Assembly (NCBI RefSeq): GCF_016411865.1
Contig: NZ_JAEKJA010000022.1
Coordinates: 1 to 62,952, forward strand
Source of the DNA: Acuticoccus mangrovi
GTDB lineage: Bacteria; Pseudomonadota; Alphaproteobacteria; Rhizobiales; Amorphaceae
Direction: 5' to 3'
DNA: 62,952 bases
The stretch's first letter is position 1, and each line of letters begins with the position of its first letter. Of the stretch, positions 8,714 to 15,920 are shown one piece after another. Under the pieces are notes generated by a model that was not told where the DNA came from, made no database searches, and worked only from the letters and a program-made list of their open reading frames with translations. Made by a program: the position numbers and the translations under genes.

Positions 8714-9365
8714 GGCCGGCGGGGTGCAGGCGGAGGCGCCCTCGCTCGATCGGCTGATGGCGGCGATCCACGCCTGCCGGGTCTGCCGCGAGGCACCCGA
8801 GAAGACGCCGCTGCCCCACGCTCCGCAGCCCATTCTGCAGGTCAGCGGCACCGCGCGCATCGTGATCTGCAGCCAGGCGCCCGGCAACATCGCCCACCAG
8901 AAGGGGGTGCCGTTCTACGACCCGTCGGGGGTGCGTCTGCGCGACTGGCTGGGGCTCGACGAGGCGACCTTCTACGACGCGAGCCGCATCGCGATCATCC
9001 CGATGGGCTTCTGCTTTCCCGGCTACGATCGCCATGGCGGCGACCTGCCGCCGCGCCCCGAGTGCGTCACCCACTGGCACGACCGGCTGTTCTCGATCCT
9101 GCCGGAGCTGCGCCTCTTTCTCGTCATCGGCAAATATTCGATCGCCTACCACCTGCCTGAGCGGCGGCGGGAGTCGCTCTGGGCGGTGGTGCGCGACTGG
9201 CGGGCGATCGCCGCGGCGACGGCGCCGCGCCCCCTCATCGTGCTGCCCCATCCCTCGTGGCGCAACAATGTCTGGATCCGCCGCAACCCGTTCTTCGAGG
9301 CCGAGCTTGTTCCGGCCTTGCGGCGGCACGTGGCTCGGGTGCTCGGCGAGGTTGGGGAAGGTTAA
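8694..9365 (+). CDS. Uracil-DNA glycosylase family protein
   Basis: The 223-residue protein shows the glycosylase fold motifs. CRVC lies near residue 29, ICSQAPGNIAHQKGVPFYDPSG is the water-activating loop region, and LPHPSWRNN is the HPS-type motif near the C-terminus. This groups it with the broad uracil-DNA glycosylase family (COG1573-like), possibly a DNA-repair enzyme. Some members of this group have no measured glycosylase activity. I chose the GTG at 8694, inside the end of cobT, because conserved sequence begins soon after; ATG 8757 is an alternative. It may be translated by coupling to cobT. Confidence 0.8.
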   Translation: MSTAPSEAGGVQAEAPSLDRLMAAIHACRVCREAPEKTPLPHAPQPILQVSGTARIVICSQAPGNIAHQKGVPFYDPSGVRLRDWLGLDEATFYDASRIAIIPMGFCFPGYDRHGGDLPPRPECVTHWHDRLFSILPELRLFLVIGKYSIAYHLPERRRESLWAVVRDWRAIAAATAPRPLIVLPHPSWRNNVWIRRNPFFEAELVPALRRHVARVLGEVGEG

Positions 9366-9482
9366 CCAAAATATAATCCCCGTGCCGGCTGCGGTGCTTT
9401 GTCGCTGGAAAAGTTCACTTATTCGGCAATAGATTGGTTGCACGGTGCGGCGACGTATCGGTGTTGAGAGTGGGAGAACGGG
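9366..9482. other. Intergenic spacer with likely promoter
   Basis: This 117-base spacer has locally AT-rich stretches (TTAACCAAAATATAATC at 9362-9378 and TTCACTTATTCGGCAATAGA further on). It probably holds the promoter of the secreted protein that follows. No RNA or repeat was recognised. Confidence 0.35.
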
Positions 9483-10037
9483 ATGAAGCGCCTGAAGACG
9501 GCAGAGGCCGTGCTGATGCTGGCGATGGCTGCGGCGACGCCGGCGCTCGCCCAGGAGACCACCGCGGCCGCCGGGGGCACCAGCATGTCGGACGTTCCGC
9601 CGGCGGCTCCCGTGACGGCGAACACCGAGCGCTTCTTCGTCGACACCCAGGTTTCGGACGTGTTCGTGGACGGCGACGTGACGGTGGCGCTGCTCGAACA
9701 GTCGCCGCTCAGCTCCTGTCCGTCCAACGAATATGTCTACGAGCGCTCCCGCCCCAAGTGGCTCTACGAGACCGGGCGCCTGATGGTGGCGCAGAAGCAG
9801 GCCGCGGTGATCCGCGTCTCGGTGACCTGCAAGGACGGCAATCAGGTGGTGAACGCGGTGCAGTTCCTGTCACCGCCGCCGGGCGCGGTGGCCCAGGCGA
9901 TGCCGCTCCGCTCACAGACGGTGCAGCAGCGCCAGCGCGCCCAGCCCGTGTCGATGCGCCCGCTGCCGGTTCCGGGCGGCGCCACCTACGCCGGCCAGTC
10001 GCGCGAGGAGATGGCCCGCACGATCCCGCTCCCCTGA
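9483..10037 (+). CDS. Secreted protein of unknown function
   Basis: I do not recognise this 184-residue protein. It begins with a clear signal peptide (MKRLKTAEAVLMLAMAAA, cleavage after ALAQ), so it is probably periplasmic. The middle contains a conserved-looking segment with two cysteines (LSSCPSNEYVYERSRPKWLY and SVTCKDGNQ), which could form a disulfide. The C-terminal third is rich in Pro, Gln and Arg and looks disordered. It stands alone, with the Lrp-type gene on the opposite strand downstream. GGGAGAACGGG precedes the ATG. Confidence 0.7.
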   Translation: MKRLKTAEAVLMLAMAAATPALAQETTAAAGGTSMSDVPPAAPVTANTERFFVDTQVSDVFVDGDVTVALLEQSPLSSCPSNEYVYERSRPKWLYETGRLMVAQKQAAVIRVSVTCKDGNQVVNAVQFLSPPPGAVAQAMPLRSQTVQQRQRAQPVSMRPLPVPGGATYAGQSREEMARTIPLP

Positions 10038-10058
10038 GGCGGCGGGCGGCCCGGCCGC

Positions 10059-10295
10059 TCAGAAGGCCTTGAAGGTGATGATGGTCTTGGTGTCGAGAAT
10101 GCCCGGGATCGAATGCACCTTCTCGTTCACGAAGTGGCCGATGTCGGCGTCCCGGTCGACATAGAATTTCACCAGCAGATCGTAGTCGCCGGCGGTGGAG
10201 TAGATCTCCGAGGCGATCTCGGCATCGGCGAGCGCGTTGGCGACCTCGTAGGCCCGCCCGAGCTGTGCTTTGATCATCACGAAAAACGGCGTCAT
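10059..10295 (-). CDS. Stand-alone Lrp/AsnC ligand-binding (RAM) domain protein
   Basis: The 78-residue protein matches only the C-terminal ligand-binding domain of Lrp/AsnC regulators: MTPFFVMIKAQLGRAYEVAN, AGDYDLLVKFYVD and a final TKTIITFKAF. There is no helix-turn-helix. Such single-domain proteins assemble into rings that bind amino acids or similar ligands; their partners are mostly unknown. The start at 10295 is set by GAGGAG seven bases upstream; longer versions in the same frame lack family resemblance. Its promoter should lie in 10296-10417, back to back with the TPP riboswitch transcript. Confidence 0.85.
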   Translation of the reverse strand: MTPFFVMIKAQLGRAYEVANALADAEIASEIYSTAGDYDLLVKFYVDRDADIGHFVNEKVHSIPGILDTKTIITFKAF

Positions 10296-10417
10296 CTCGT
10301 TCTCCTCGCACGCGGTGTGCGGCGCTGGCGGTGGCGCCGATGACCGCAACCTCCCAAGAAGCCGAAACTGCGCCTCGCCACAAGCCCTTGCTCCGAGGCT
10401 TCGCGCGCTTTAAGGGA

Positions 10418-10500
10418 AGCGGCTTCCAAGGGGGTGCCTTCGGGCTGAGAGGCAGGTGCCGACCCCATGAACCTGATCCGGGTCATGCCGGCGGAGGGAT
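10418..10500 (+). ncRNA. TPP riboswitch (THI element)
   Basis: The conserved THI-box pieces are present in order: GGGGTGCC, GGGCTGAGA, ACCC, TGAACCTGATCCGGGTCATG and the closing GCGGAGGGA. When thiamine pyrophosphate binds, the downstream thiamine genes should be switched off. The expression platform lies in the 125 bases before the thiM-thiE start and contains a tandem repeat described separately. No poly-U terminator is visible there, so control may act on translation or through Rho. Confidence 0.95.
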
Positions 10501-10514
10501 TGGATCATGCCACA

Positions 10515-10590
10515 TCATCGCGCCGAAGGGCGCCGACCAGATTACGCCGAAGGGCGCCGACCAGATCGCGCCGCAGGGTGCCCACCGCGT
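10515..10590 (+). repeat. Three 24-bp tandem repeats in the riboswitch expression platform
   Basis: A unit close to GCGCCGAAGGGCGCCGACCA plus four bases occurs about three times in a row; the first two copies are nearly identical and the third is diverged. Each of the first two copies can form a short hairpin (GCGCC, loop GAAG, GGCGC). The array lies between the TPP aptamer and the ribosome binding site of thiM-thiE. Confidence 0.75.
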
Positions 10591-10625
10591 GCCGATCGTC
10601 CCACGACGAGGGGAAGGGGGACGCC

Positions 10626-11990
10626 ATGGACGCGCTGACGCTGCCGTCTCGCCTCGACCGTCCCGCCCTCGCCGAGGCCATCGACGCGCTCTTGTCGCGG
10701 CGGCCGCGCATCCACGCGCTGATGTCACCGGTGGCGCAGCCGCTGTCGGCGAACATCGGCGCTGCGCTCGGCATCGACATCTCGATGACGATCGATGCCG
10801 AGGAGGTGCGGCCGATGGCCGCCGGGTCGGACGCGCTGCTCGTCAATCTCGGCATGCTGGAGCCGGCGCGGCGGGCGGGGATCCTGGCCGCGGTGGCGAC
10901 GGGACGGCCGTTCGTGCTCGATCCGGTGAAGGTCGACCGCGTGCCGGACCGGCTCGCGTTCGCCCGCGAGCTCCTGGCGCTCGGCCCGAGGGTGGTGAAG
11001 GGCAACGCCGGCGAGATGGCGGCGCTCGGGCCGCTCCCCGAGGGGACGGTCGCGGTGACGACGGGGGCGGTCGACACGGTGCGCCGGTGCGGCGGCGGCC
11101 CGGCGCTGCGGCTCGCCAACGGGACGCCACTCCTCGACCGCGTCATCGCCACCGGCTGCGCCACTGGGATGCTCATCGCCGCGATGCTGCCGGGCTCCCG
11201 CGACGCCTTTACCGCGGCCGTGGCGGGGCTCGGGCTGATGACGGTGTCGGCCGAGGCCGCCGCCGTTCGCGCCGCGGGACCGGGGAGCTTCGCGGCGGGG
11301 CTGATTGACGCGCTCGCCGCTGCGGACGGGACGGCCGTCGCCGCGGGTCTGCGCCTCGCGCCCGGGCCGCTCGATCTTCGCTGCTATCTGGTGCTCGGGC
11401 CGGACGTCGCCGATCCGGTGGGCCTCGTCCGCCGCGCCGTCGCCGGCGGCGTGAGCCTCATCCAGTGGCGCGACAAGGCCGGCAGCACCGCCGACCAGGT
11501 CGCCGCGGTGCGCCGCCTCGTCGCCGCGACCGACGTGCCGGTGCTCGTCAACGACCGCGTCGACGTGGCGCTCGCCGCCGGGGCCGCCGGGGTCCACGTC
11601 GGCCACGGCGATCTGACGTCGGCCGAGGCGCGCCGGCTCGTCGGCGAGGCGGCGATCGTCGGCCTCACCGTGCACAGCCTCGCGGAGGCCGACGCCGCGG
11701 AGGGTGCGCCGATCGACTACGCCTCCGTCGGCGGCGTCTACGAGACGATCAGCAAGAAGAACCCCAATCCGCCGATCGGCGTGGAGGGGTTCCGGGCGAT
11801 CACCGAGCGGTTGCGGCGGCATCGCCCGATGCCGGTCTGCGCCATCGCCGGGATCACCGCGGCGCGGGCACGCGAGCTCGTCGCGGCCGGTGCCGACGGG
11901 GTCGCGGTGATGAGCGCCATCACGCGGGCCGACGACCCGGCGGCGGCCGCCGCCGTCATCCGCGACGCGGTCGGGGAGGGGCGGTCATGA
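10626..11990 (+). CDS. thiME: Bifunctional hydroxyethylthiazole kinase / thiamine phosphate synthase (ThiM-ThiE fusion)
   Basis: Residues 1-245 form a ThiM domain with [15 protein letters not shown] near the start, [22 protein letters not shown] and the catalytic-site ATGCATGML (Cys178). Residues 249-454 form a ThiE domain with [33 protein letters not shown] and [17 protein letters not shown]. ThiM phosphorylates salvaged thiazole alcohol; ThiE couples the phosphate to HMP-PP to make thiamine phosphate. Joining them should channel the intermediate. The ThiM part is slightly shorter than stand-alone enzymes. ATG 10626 is chosen because GAGGGGAAGGGGG precedes it; an in-frame ATG at 10467 lies inside the riboswitch aptamer and is not a plausible start. 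The gene is controlled by the TPP riboswitch and coupled to thiD. Confidence 0.92.
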   Translation: MDALTLPSRLDRPALAEAIDALLSRRPRIHALMSPVAQPLSANIGAALGIDISMTIDAEEVRPMAAGSDALLVNLGMLEPARRAGILAAVATGRPFVLDPVKVDRVPDRLAFARELLALGPRVVKGNAGEMAALGPLPEGTVAVTTGAVDTVRRCGGGPALRLANGTPLLDRVIATGCATGMLIAAMLPGSRDAFTAAVAGLGLMTVSAEAAAVRAAGPGSFAAGLIDALAAADGTAVAAGLRLAPGPLDLRCYLVLGPDVADPVGLVRRAVAGGVSLIQWRDKAGSTADQVAAVRRLVAATDVPVLVNDRVDVALAAGAAGVHVGHGDLTSAEARRLVGEAAIVGLTVHSLAEADAAEGAPIDYASVGGVYETISKKNPNPPIGVEGFRAITERLRRHRPMPVCAIAGITAARARELVAAGADGVAVMSAITRADDPAAAAAVIRDAVGEGRS

Positions 11991-12784
11991 TCGCCCTCAC
12001 CATCGCCGGCTCCGATTCGGGTGGCGGCGCCGGCATCCAGGCCGACCTCAAGACCTTCTCCGCCCTCGGCGTCTACGGCGCCAGCGTGATCACCGCGATC
12101 ACCGCCCAGAACACCATGGGCGTCACCGGCGTCCACGCGGTGCCCGTCGACATGGTGGCCGCCCAGCTCGACGCCGTGCTCGGCGATCTCGACGTGCGCG
12201 CCATCAAGATCGGCATGGTCGCCGACGTGGACGTGATCGAATACCTCGCCGGCCGCCTCGCCGACGTCGCGATCCCGGTGGTGCTCGATCCGGTGATGGT
12301 CGCCGCTTCCGGCCACCGCCTGGTGCCGGTGGAGGCGGTGGCCGCGCTGCGGCGCGACCTCTTCCCCCGCGCCACCATCGCGACGCCCAACGTTCCGGAG
12401 GCGGCGGTGCTCCTCGGCGAGCCGCCGGCCGAGACCGAGGGGGAGATGCGCGACCAGGCCCGCGCGCTCGCCGCCGGCGGCACCGCGATCCTCCTCAAGG
12501 GCGGCCATATGACGGGCGCCGAGAGCGTCGACGTCCTTTACACCGACAAGGGCGTCGAGATCCTGACCTCGCCCCGCGTCGCGACGCGGAACACCCACGG
12601 CACCGGCTGCACCCTGTCGAGCGCCATCGCGGCCCACCTCGCCCGCGGCCTGCCGCTCGAAGCCGCCGTGCGGGCGGCGAAGGACTATATCTCGGCCGCC
12701 ATCGCCGCCGCCGACCGGCTCCACATCGGCCACGGCCACGGCCCGGTGCATCACTTTTACGCCTTCTGGCCGGACGAGGCCTGA
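11987..12784 (+). CDS. thiD: Hydroxymethylpyrimidine / phosphomethylpyrimidine kinase
   Basis: ThiD phosphorylates HMP twice to HMP-PP, the pyrimidine substrate of ThiE. The 265-residue protein shows [20 protein letters not shown] at the N-terminus, [20 protein letters not shown] and the ribokinase-type anion hole [14 protein letters not shown]. Its ATG overlaps the stop of thiM-thiE (ATGA), so the two are made together under the TPP riboswitch. With ThiM, ThiE and ThiD, this operon is a salvage set; no de novo gene (thiC, thiG) is in the window. Confidence 0.95.
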   Translation: MIALTIAGSDSGGGAGIQADLKTFSALGVYGASVITAITAQNTMGVTGVHAVPVDMVAAQLDAVLGDLDVRAIKIGMVADVDVIEYLAGRLADVAIPVVLDPVMVAASGHRLVPVEAVAALRRDLFPRATIATPNVPEAAVLLGEPPAETEGEMRDQARALAAGGTAILLKGGHMTGAESVDVLYTDKGVEILTSPRVATRNTHGTGCTLSSAIAAHLARGLPLEAAVRAAKDYISAAIAAADRLHIGHGHGPVHHFYAFWPDEA

Positions 12785-12876
12785 CCCGTCCCGCCGGCGG
12801 GCGGCCCATCGGAAAAATCCTGCGCATCGCCCACCCAGGGCGGGCTTTGAGCGCTATTGTGCGGTGCCGGCAGCCG

Positions 12877-12902
12877 GGAACTCCCTCGCGGTGGGCAACG
12901 TT
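12877..12902 (+). promoter_or_regulatory. Candidate EcfG general-stress promoter
   Basis: GGAAC (12877-12881) and CGTT (12899-12902) are separated by 17 bases. That matches the consensus of the alphaproteobacterial general stress sigma factor EcfG. It lies 45 bases before the 24-residue peptide gene and would drive the whole stress locus. Confidence 0.75.
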
Positions 12903-12946
12903 CTTCGGATAGCAGTCACTCAAATTTCAGTTCGGAAGGAACGCCG

Positions 12947-13021
12947 ATGCACAGCCTTATCTACCTCGTCGGCCTCGTCGTGGTCGTGCTTTTCATTTTG
13001 AGTCTGCTTGGCCTCGCCTGA
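12947..13021 (+). CDS. 24-residue membrane peptide
   Basis: The ATG at 12947 follows GGAAGGAACGCC, a good ribosome binding site, and opens a 24-codon frame. The frame begins MHSLIYLVGLVVVV and is almost wholly hydrophobic, so the product should be a single-pass inner-membrane peptide. Similar one-helix peptides of this size occur next to stress-induced membrane genes in rhizobia. It is the first gene after the EcfG-type promoter, 54 bases before the next start. The function is unknown. Confidence 0.7.
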   Translation: MHSLIYLVGLVVVVLFILSLLGLA

Positions 13022-13075
13022 CGCTTCCGCCGGACTTCAAGAATAACGACCCTGCAATGCTCAGGAGTTCACGAC

Positions 13076-13588
13076 ATGTCGACCAAAGATACCATTGAAC
13101 GGGAAGCGCGATCGGCCGAAGCGAAGATGTCCGAAGCCGCCCAGACCGTGAGAGAGCGCGCCGAAGCGGCGGCCTCCGACGCCCAGCGCGCCGCCCAGTC
13201 CTACGCTGAGGAAGGCAAGCGGACCGCGGCCGGCCACATCGCCGATTTCGCCAACGCCGTCCGCCGGGCCGGGGACGAGCTGTCCACCCGCGACCAGACC
13301 ATCGCCGCCCGCCTCGTCGGCGAGGCCGCCGAGGGTCTCGAACAGGTGGCCCAGTCGATCTCCGACACCTCGGTCGACGACATGGTCGGCTCGGTGCAGC
13401 GCTTCGCGCGGCGCAATCCCGGCGCTTTCGTCGTCGGCTCGGTACTCGCCGGGCTCGCCGTCGGCCGCTTTGTCAAAGCGACATCGGAACGCAGTCACGG
13501 GGCCGAGCCCACGCCCCAGTCGGCGTATGGTGCACCCACGAGTCAGCCGCCGCGCCCCGTCGCGCCCGGCCGACCGGCCATGAAGTGA
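13076..13588 (+). CDS. Amphipathic nutrient-deprivation-type membrane protein
   Basis: The 170-residue protein has an Ala/Glu/Arg-rich helical N-terminal half (EREARSAEAKMSEAAQTVRE) that could form a coiled coil. A single hydrophobic segment follows near residues 125-140 (NPGAFVVGSVLAGLAVGRFV), then a Pro-rich tail. This layout is that of rhizobial nutrient-deprivation-induced proteins and resembles the ribosome- and membrane-associated DUF883 family. It probably coats or anchors to the inner membrane under stress. It lies second in the EcfG-type locus, followed closely by the holin-X-type gene. The exact role is unknown. Confidence 0.75.
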   Translation: MSTKDTIEREARSAEAKMSEAAQTVRERAEAAASDAQRAAQSYAEEGKRTAAGHIADFANAVRRAGDELSTRDQTIAARLVGEAAEGLEQVAQSISDTSVDDMVGSVQRFARRNPGAFVVGSVLAGLAVGRFVKATSERSHGAEPTPQSAYGAPTSQPPRPVAPGRPAMK

Positions 13589-13595
13589 GGTGACC

Positions 13596-14054
13596 ATGAC
13601 CTACAATCCCAACCGCGGCGACCATCCGGGGCCGATGGCCGACACGCTCGCTCACACCCGCTCGGTGCCGGAGCTGATCGCCAAGCTCTTCCGCGACCTC
13701 ACCGACCTCTTCCGCAAGGAAGGGGAGCTGGTGCGGGCGGAGCTGAGCGAGAAGGTGACGCAGCTTCAGGTCGGCGTCGGCAAGATCGCCGCCGGCGGCA
13801 TCACCCTTCTCGTGGCGCTGATCGTGCTCGCCGACGCCCTCGTGGTCGCCGTCGCCGAGCTGATCGGCACGGTGGAGGTCTCCGACAACAACACCGGATG
13901 GGCTGCCCTCATCGTGGGTGGTGTGTTCGCCGCGATCGGCGCCTTCCTGGTGCGCAGCGGGACCACCGATCTCCACGTTGACAATCTCACGCCGGATCGG
14001 ACCGCACAGCAGATGCGCCGAGATGGCGAGCTCGCCAAGGAGCAATTACGATGA
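13596..14054 (+). CDS. Holin-X / phage-holin superfamily III-type membrane protein
   Basis: The 152-residue protein has a soluble amphipathic N-terminal part (SVPELIAKLFRDLTDLFRKEGELVRAEL) and two transmembrane helices (about residues 65-90 and 105-122). This is the layout of the actinobacterial holin-X family (DUF1469-like). Despite the name, chromosomal copies in alphaproteobacteria go with stress proteins and not with prophages. GAGGTGACC precedes ATG 13596; GTG 13590 is a possible earlier start. Its stop overlaps the ATG of the repeat protein that follows. Confidence 0.8.
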   Translation: MTYNPNRGDHPGPMADTLAHTRSVPELIAKLFRDLTDLFRKEGELVRAELSEKVTQLQVGVGKIAAGGITLLVALIVLADALVVAVAELIGTVEVSDNNTGWAALIVGGVFAAIGAFLVRSGTTDLHVDNLTPDRTAQQMRRDGELAKEQLR

Positions 14055-15787
14055 ACCGTCCCACGACCCAGATCGAACGCGAGGTCGAGGCCCAGCGCTA
14101 CGAGGTCGAGGAAACCCTCGACGCGCTCCGCGCCAAGCTCTCGACCGGCCAGATCATCGACAGCGTGACCCGCTCGCTGACGGGCGCGGGTCAGCACGGA
14201 AATGAGTTCATGAACAACCTCGGTCGTCAGGTGAAAGAGAACCCGTTGCCGATCGCGCTGACCGGCCTCGGTCTCGCGTGGCTGCTGATGAGTCAGAACA
14301 AGCCGAAGAAGTCCAATCTTCCGGTACCCTATCAGCCGCTGCCGAACGTACGCCCCTACGACTACGCCCGCTATCGGGCCGACGAGGCGCGCTACGGCGC
14401 CCAGTATGCGCTGGATCGGCTGAAGGCCGGCGCCTACGAGGCGCGCGACACGGCCCGCACGGCGGCGAACGCCATCTACGACGAGGCGATGTTCACCGCC
14501 GATGAGGCGAAGCACGGTCTCGCCTACGCCGTCGAGCGGCTCCGCAACGGCGCCTATGCCGCGTCCTCGAGCGCCGGCGACGGAGTGCGCTCCGCCTATG
14601 ATCGCGCCCGCTTCGCTTCGGACGAGGCGGCCCACGGCCTGAAATATGCCGCGGATCAGCTGAAGGCCGGCGCCTACCGGATCGAAGCGACGGCCGGCGA
14701 GGCCGCGGGGGTGATCTACGATCAGGCCCGCTTCGCCGCGGACGAGGCCAAGCACGGCGCCCAATATGCCGCCGAGCGGCTGAAGAGCGGCAGCTATGCC
14801 GCCTCCGCGAGCCTAGAGGCCGGCGCGCGTGCCGCCTACGACCAGGCCCGCTTTGCCGCTGACGAGGCCTCCCACGGTGTCGACTATGCCGTCGACAAGC
14901 TGAAGTCGGGCGCCTATCGGGTATCCGCGCTCGCGGCCGGTGCCGCGGGTGCGGCCTACGACCAGGCCCGCTTTGCCGCCGACGAGGCGCAGCACGGGGC
15001 CGAGTATGCCGCCGACCGGCTCAAGGCCGGCGCCTACGAGGTGTCGGATGCCGCCCGCGGCGTGGCCCGCGCCGTCTACGATCAGGCCCGTTTCGCCGCC
15101 GACGAGGCGAGCCACGGCGCCCGCTACGCCGTCGATCAGCTGAAGGCCGGCGCCTACAGCGTGCAGGACGGCGCATACCAGGTCGCCGACGTTCTCTACG
15201 ATCAGGCCCGGCTGATGGCCGACGAGGCGCGCCACGGCGCCGCCTACGTGAGCGACCGGCTGAAGAGCGGCGCCTACGCCGTGTCGAGCGCGGCGAGCCA
15301 GGCCTACGACAGCGCTTACGAGGCGGCGGCGGAGGCTGCTCACACCGCCAACGCCTACGGCCGGCGGGCGCGCCGCAATGTGGTGGACTTCATCACCGAG
15401 GAGCCGATCATCGCCGCCGCCATCGGGCTCGCGGCGGGTGCCGCGATCGGCGCGCTGCTGCCCTCCACCCGCCGCGAGGACGAGTGGGTCGGCCCCTATC
15501 GCGACAACCTGCGCGACGAGGCCTACGGCTACGCCACCGACAAGGTCCACCAGGCCGAAGAGGCGGCGGAGCACTCCTACGAGGCCGCCAAGGCGGAGGC
15601 CAAGAAGGAGGGGCTTATGCCCTCCGAGGACGGGCCGACGCTCGCCGAACGCGCCGAGAAGGTGGTGAAGGCGGCGACGGAAACCGCCGAGGCCGACCTC
15701 TCGGGCGAGGCCAAGGGCGAGGACGCGAAGGGTTCTGCCAAGAGCGCCCCGAAGCCGACGAAGGCGCCGGAGAAGGCCAAGGCCTGA
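14051..15787 (+). CDS. DUF3618 protein with eight 40-residue tandem repeats
   Basis: The 578-residue protein starts with a DUF3618 domain (TQIEREVEAQRYEVEETLDA, residues 6-25). A hydrophobic helix follows at about 72-87 (PLPIALTGLGLAWLLM). Residues 103-422 are eight repeats of exactly 40 residues built on YDQARFAADEA, then HGA, YA, DRLKAGAY and a variable Ala-rich linker, with a decayed ninth copy after them. A glycine-zipper helix (EEPIIAAAIGLAAGAAIGAL, 450-469) precedes a Lys/Glu/Ala-rich, LEA-like tail. I infer a helical rod fixed to the membrane at both ends, perhaps a shield or spacer under osmotic or desiccation stress. The DUF3618 family is normally short, so the repeat insertion is the odd feature. 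It is coupled to the holin-X-type gene (ATGA) and ends at a strong terminator. Confidence 0.88.
   Translation: MNRPTTQIEREVEAQRYEVEETLDALRAKLSTGQIIDSVTRSLTGAGQHGNEFMNNLGRQVKENPLPIALTGLGLAWLLMSQNKPKKSNLPVPYQPLPNVRPYDYARYRADEARYGAQYALDRLKAGAYEARDTARTAANAIYDEAMFTADEAKHGLAYAVERLRNGAYAASSSAGDGVRSAYDRARFASDEAAHGLKYAADQLKAGAYRIEATAGEAAGVIYDQARFAADEAKHGAQYAAERLKSGSYAASASLEAGARAAYDQARFAADEASHGVDYAVDKLKSGAYRVSALAAGAAGAAYDQARFAADEAQHGAEYAADRLKAGAYEVSDAARGVARAVYDQARFAADEASHGARYAVDQLKAGAYSVQDGAYQVADVLYDQARLMADEARHGAAYVSDRLKSGAYAVSSAASQAYDSAYEAAAEAAHTANAYGRRARRNVVDFITEEPIIAAAIGLAAGAAIGALLPSTRREDEWVGPYRDNLRDEAYGYATDKVHQAEEAAEHSYEAAKAEAKKEGLMPSEDGPTLAERAEKVVKAATETAEADLSGEAKGEDAKGSAKSAPKPTKAPEKAKA
14357..15316 (+). 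repeat. Eight in-frame 120-bp tandem repeats
   Basis: Each unit begins with a TAY Tyr codon, at 14357, 14477, 14597, 14717, 14837, 14957, 15077 and 15197, so the period is exactly 120 bases. Units 4 to 7 are the most alike (YDQARFAADEA), and units 1, 2 and 8 are more diverged. This suggests that the array grew from its middle. A decayed ninth unit starts at 15317. Confidence 0.95.
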
Positions 15788-15817
15788 CCCGCTCGGAGGC
15801 AGAGCGATCGGTGGAAC

Positions 15818-15840
15818 AAGGGGCGCTTCGGCGCCCCTTT
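15818..15840 (+). terminator. Rho-independent terminator after the stress operon
   Basis: A perfect nine-base stem (AAGGGGCGC / GCGCCCCTT) closes on a stable TTCG loop and ends in a short T run. It lies 31 bases after the stop of the repeat protein and separates this operon from the MscS gene. Confidence 0.85.
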
Positions 15841-15853
15841 CGTCGTCCTGGGC

Positions 15854-15878
15854 GGAACGCTTCGCCCTCCCGTGCGTC
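15854..15878 (+). promoter_or_regulatory. Weaker EcfG-like promoter before the MscS gene
   Basis: GGAAC (15854-15858) is followed after 16 bases by CGTC (15875-15878), one base off the CGTT consensus. It lies 42 bases before the MscS start, just after the terminator, so the channel may share general-stress control with the upstream operon. Confidence 0.45.
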
Positions 15879-15920
15879 GACTGAGTGGCGGTAACGCCGC
15901 AAGCCGGAACGGGAGACGAC

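Noticed and set aside
10467-10625. Upstream in-frame extension of thiM-thiE starting inside the riboswitch
   Set aside because: The ATG is part of the conserved aptamer and the extension is low-complexity repeat translation; ATG 10626 has a strong ribosome binding site.
13596-14054. Prophage lysis gene because of the holin name
   Set aside because: No other phage genes are nearby, and this holin-X-type family is common in chromosomal stress loci.
14357-15316. Possible CRISPR-like regular repeats
   Set aside because: The 120-bp periodicity is entirely coding, in frame and without spacers.
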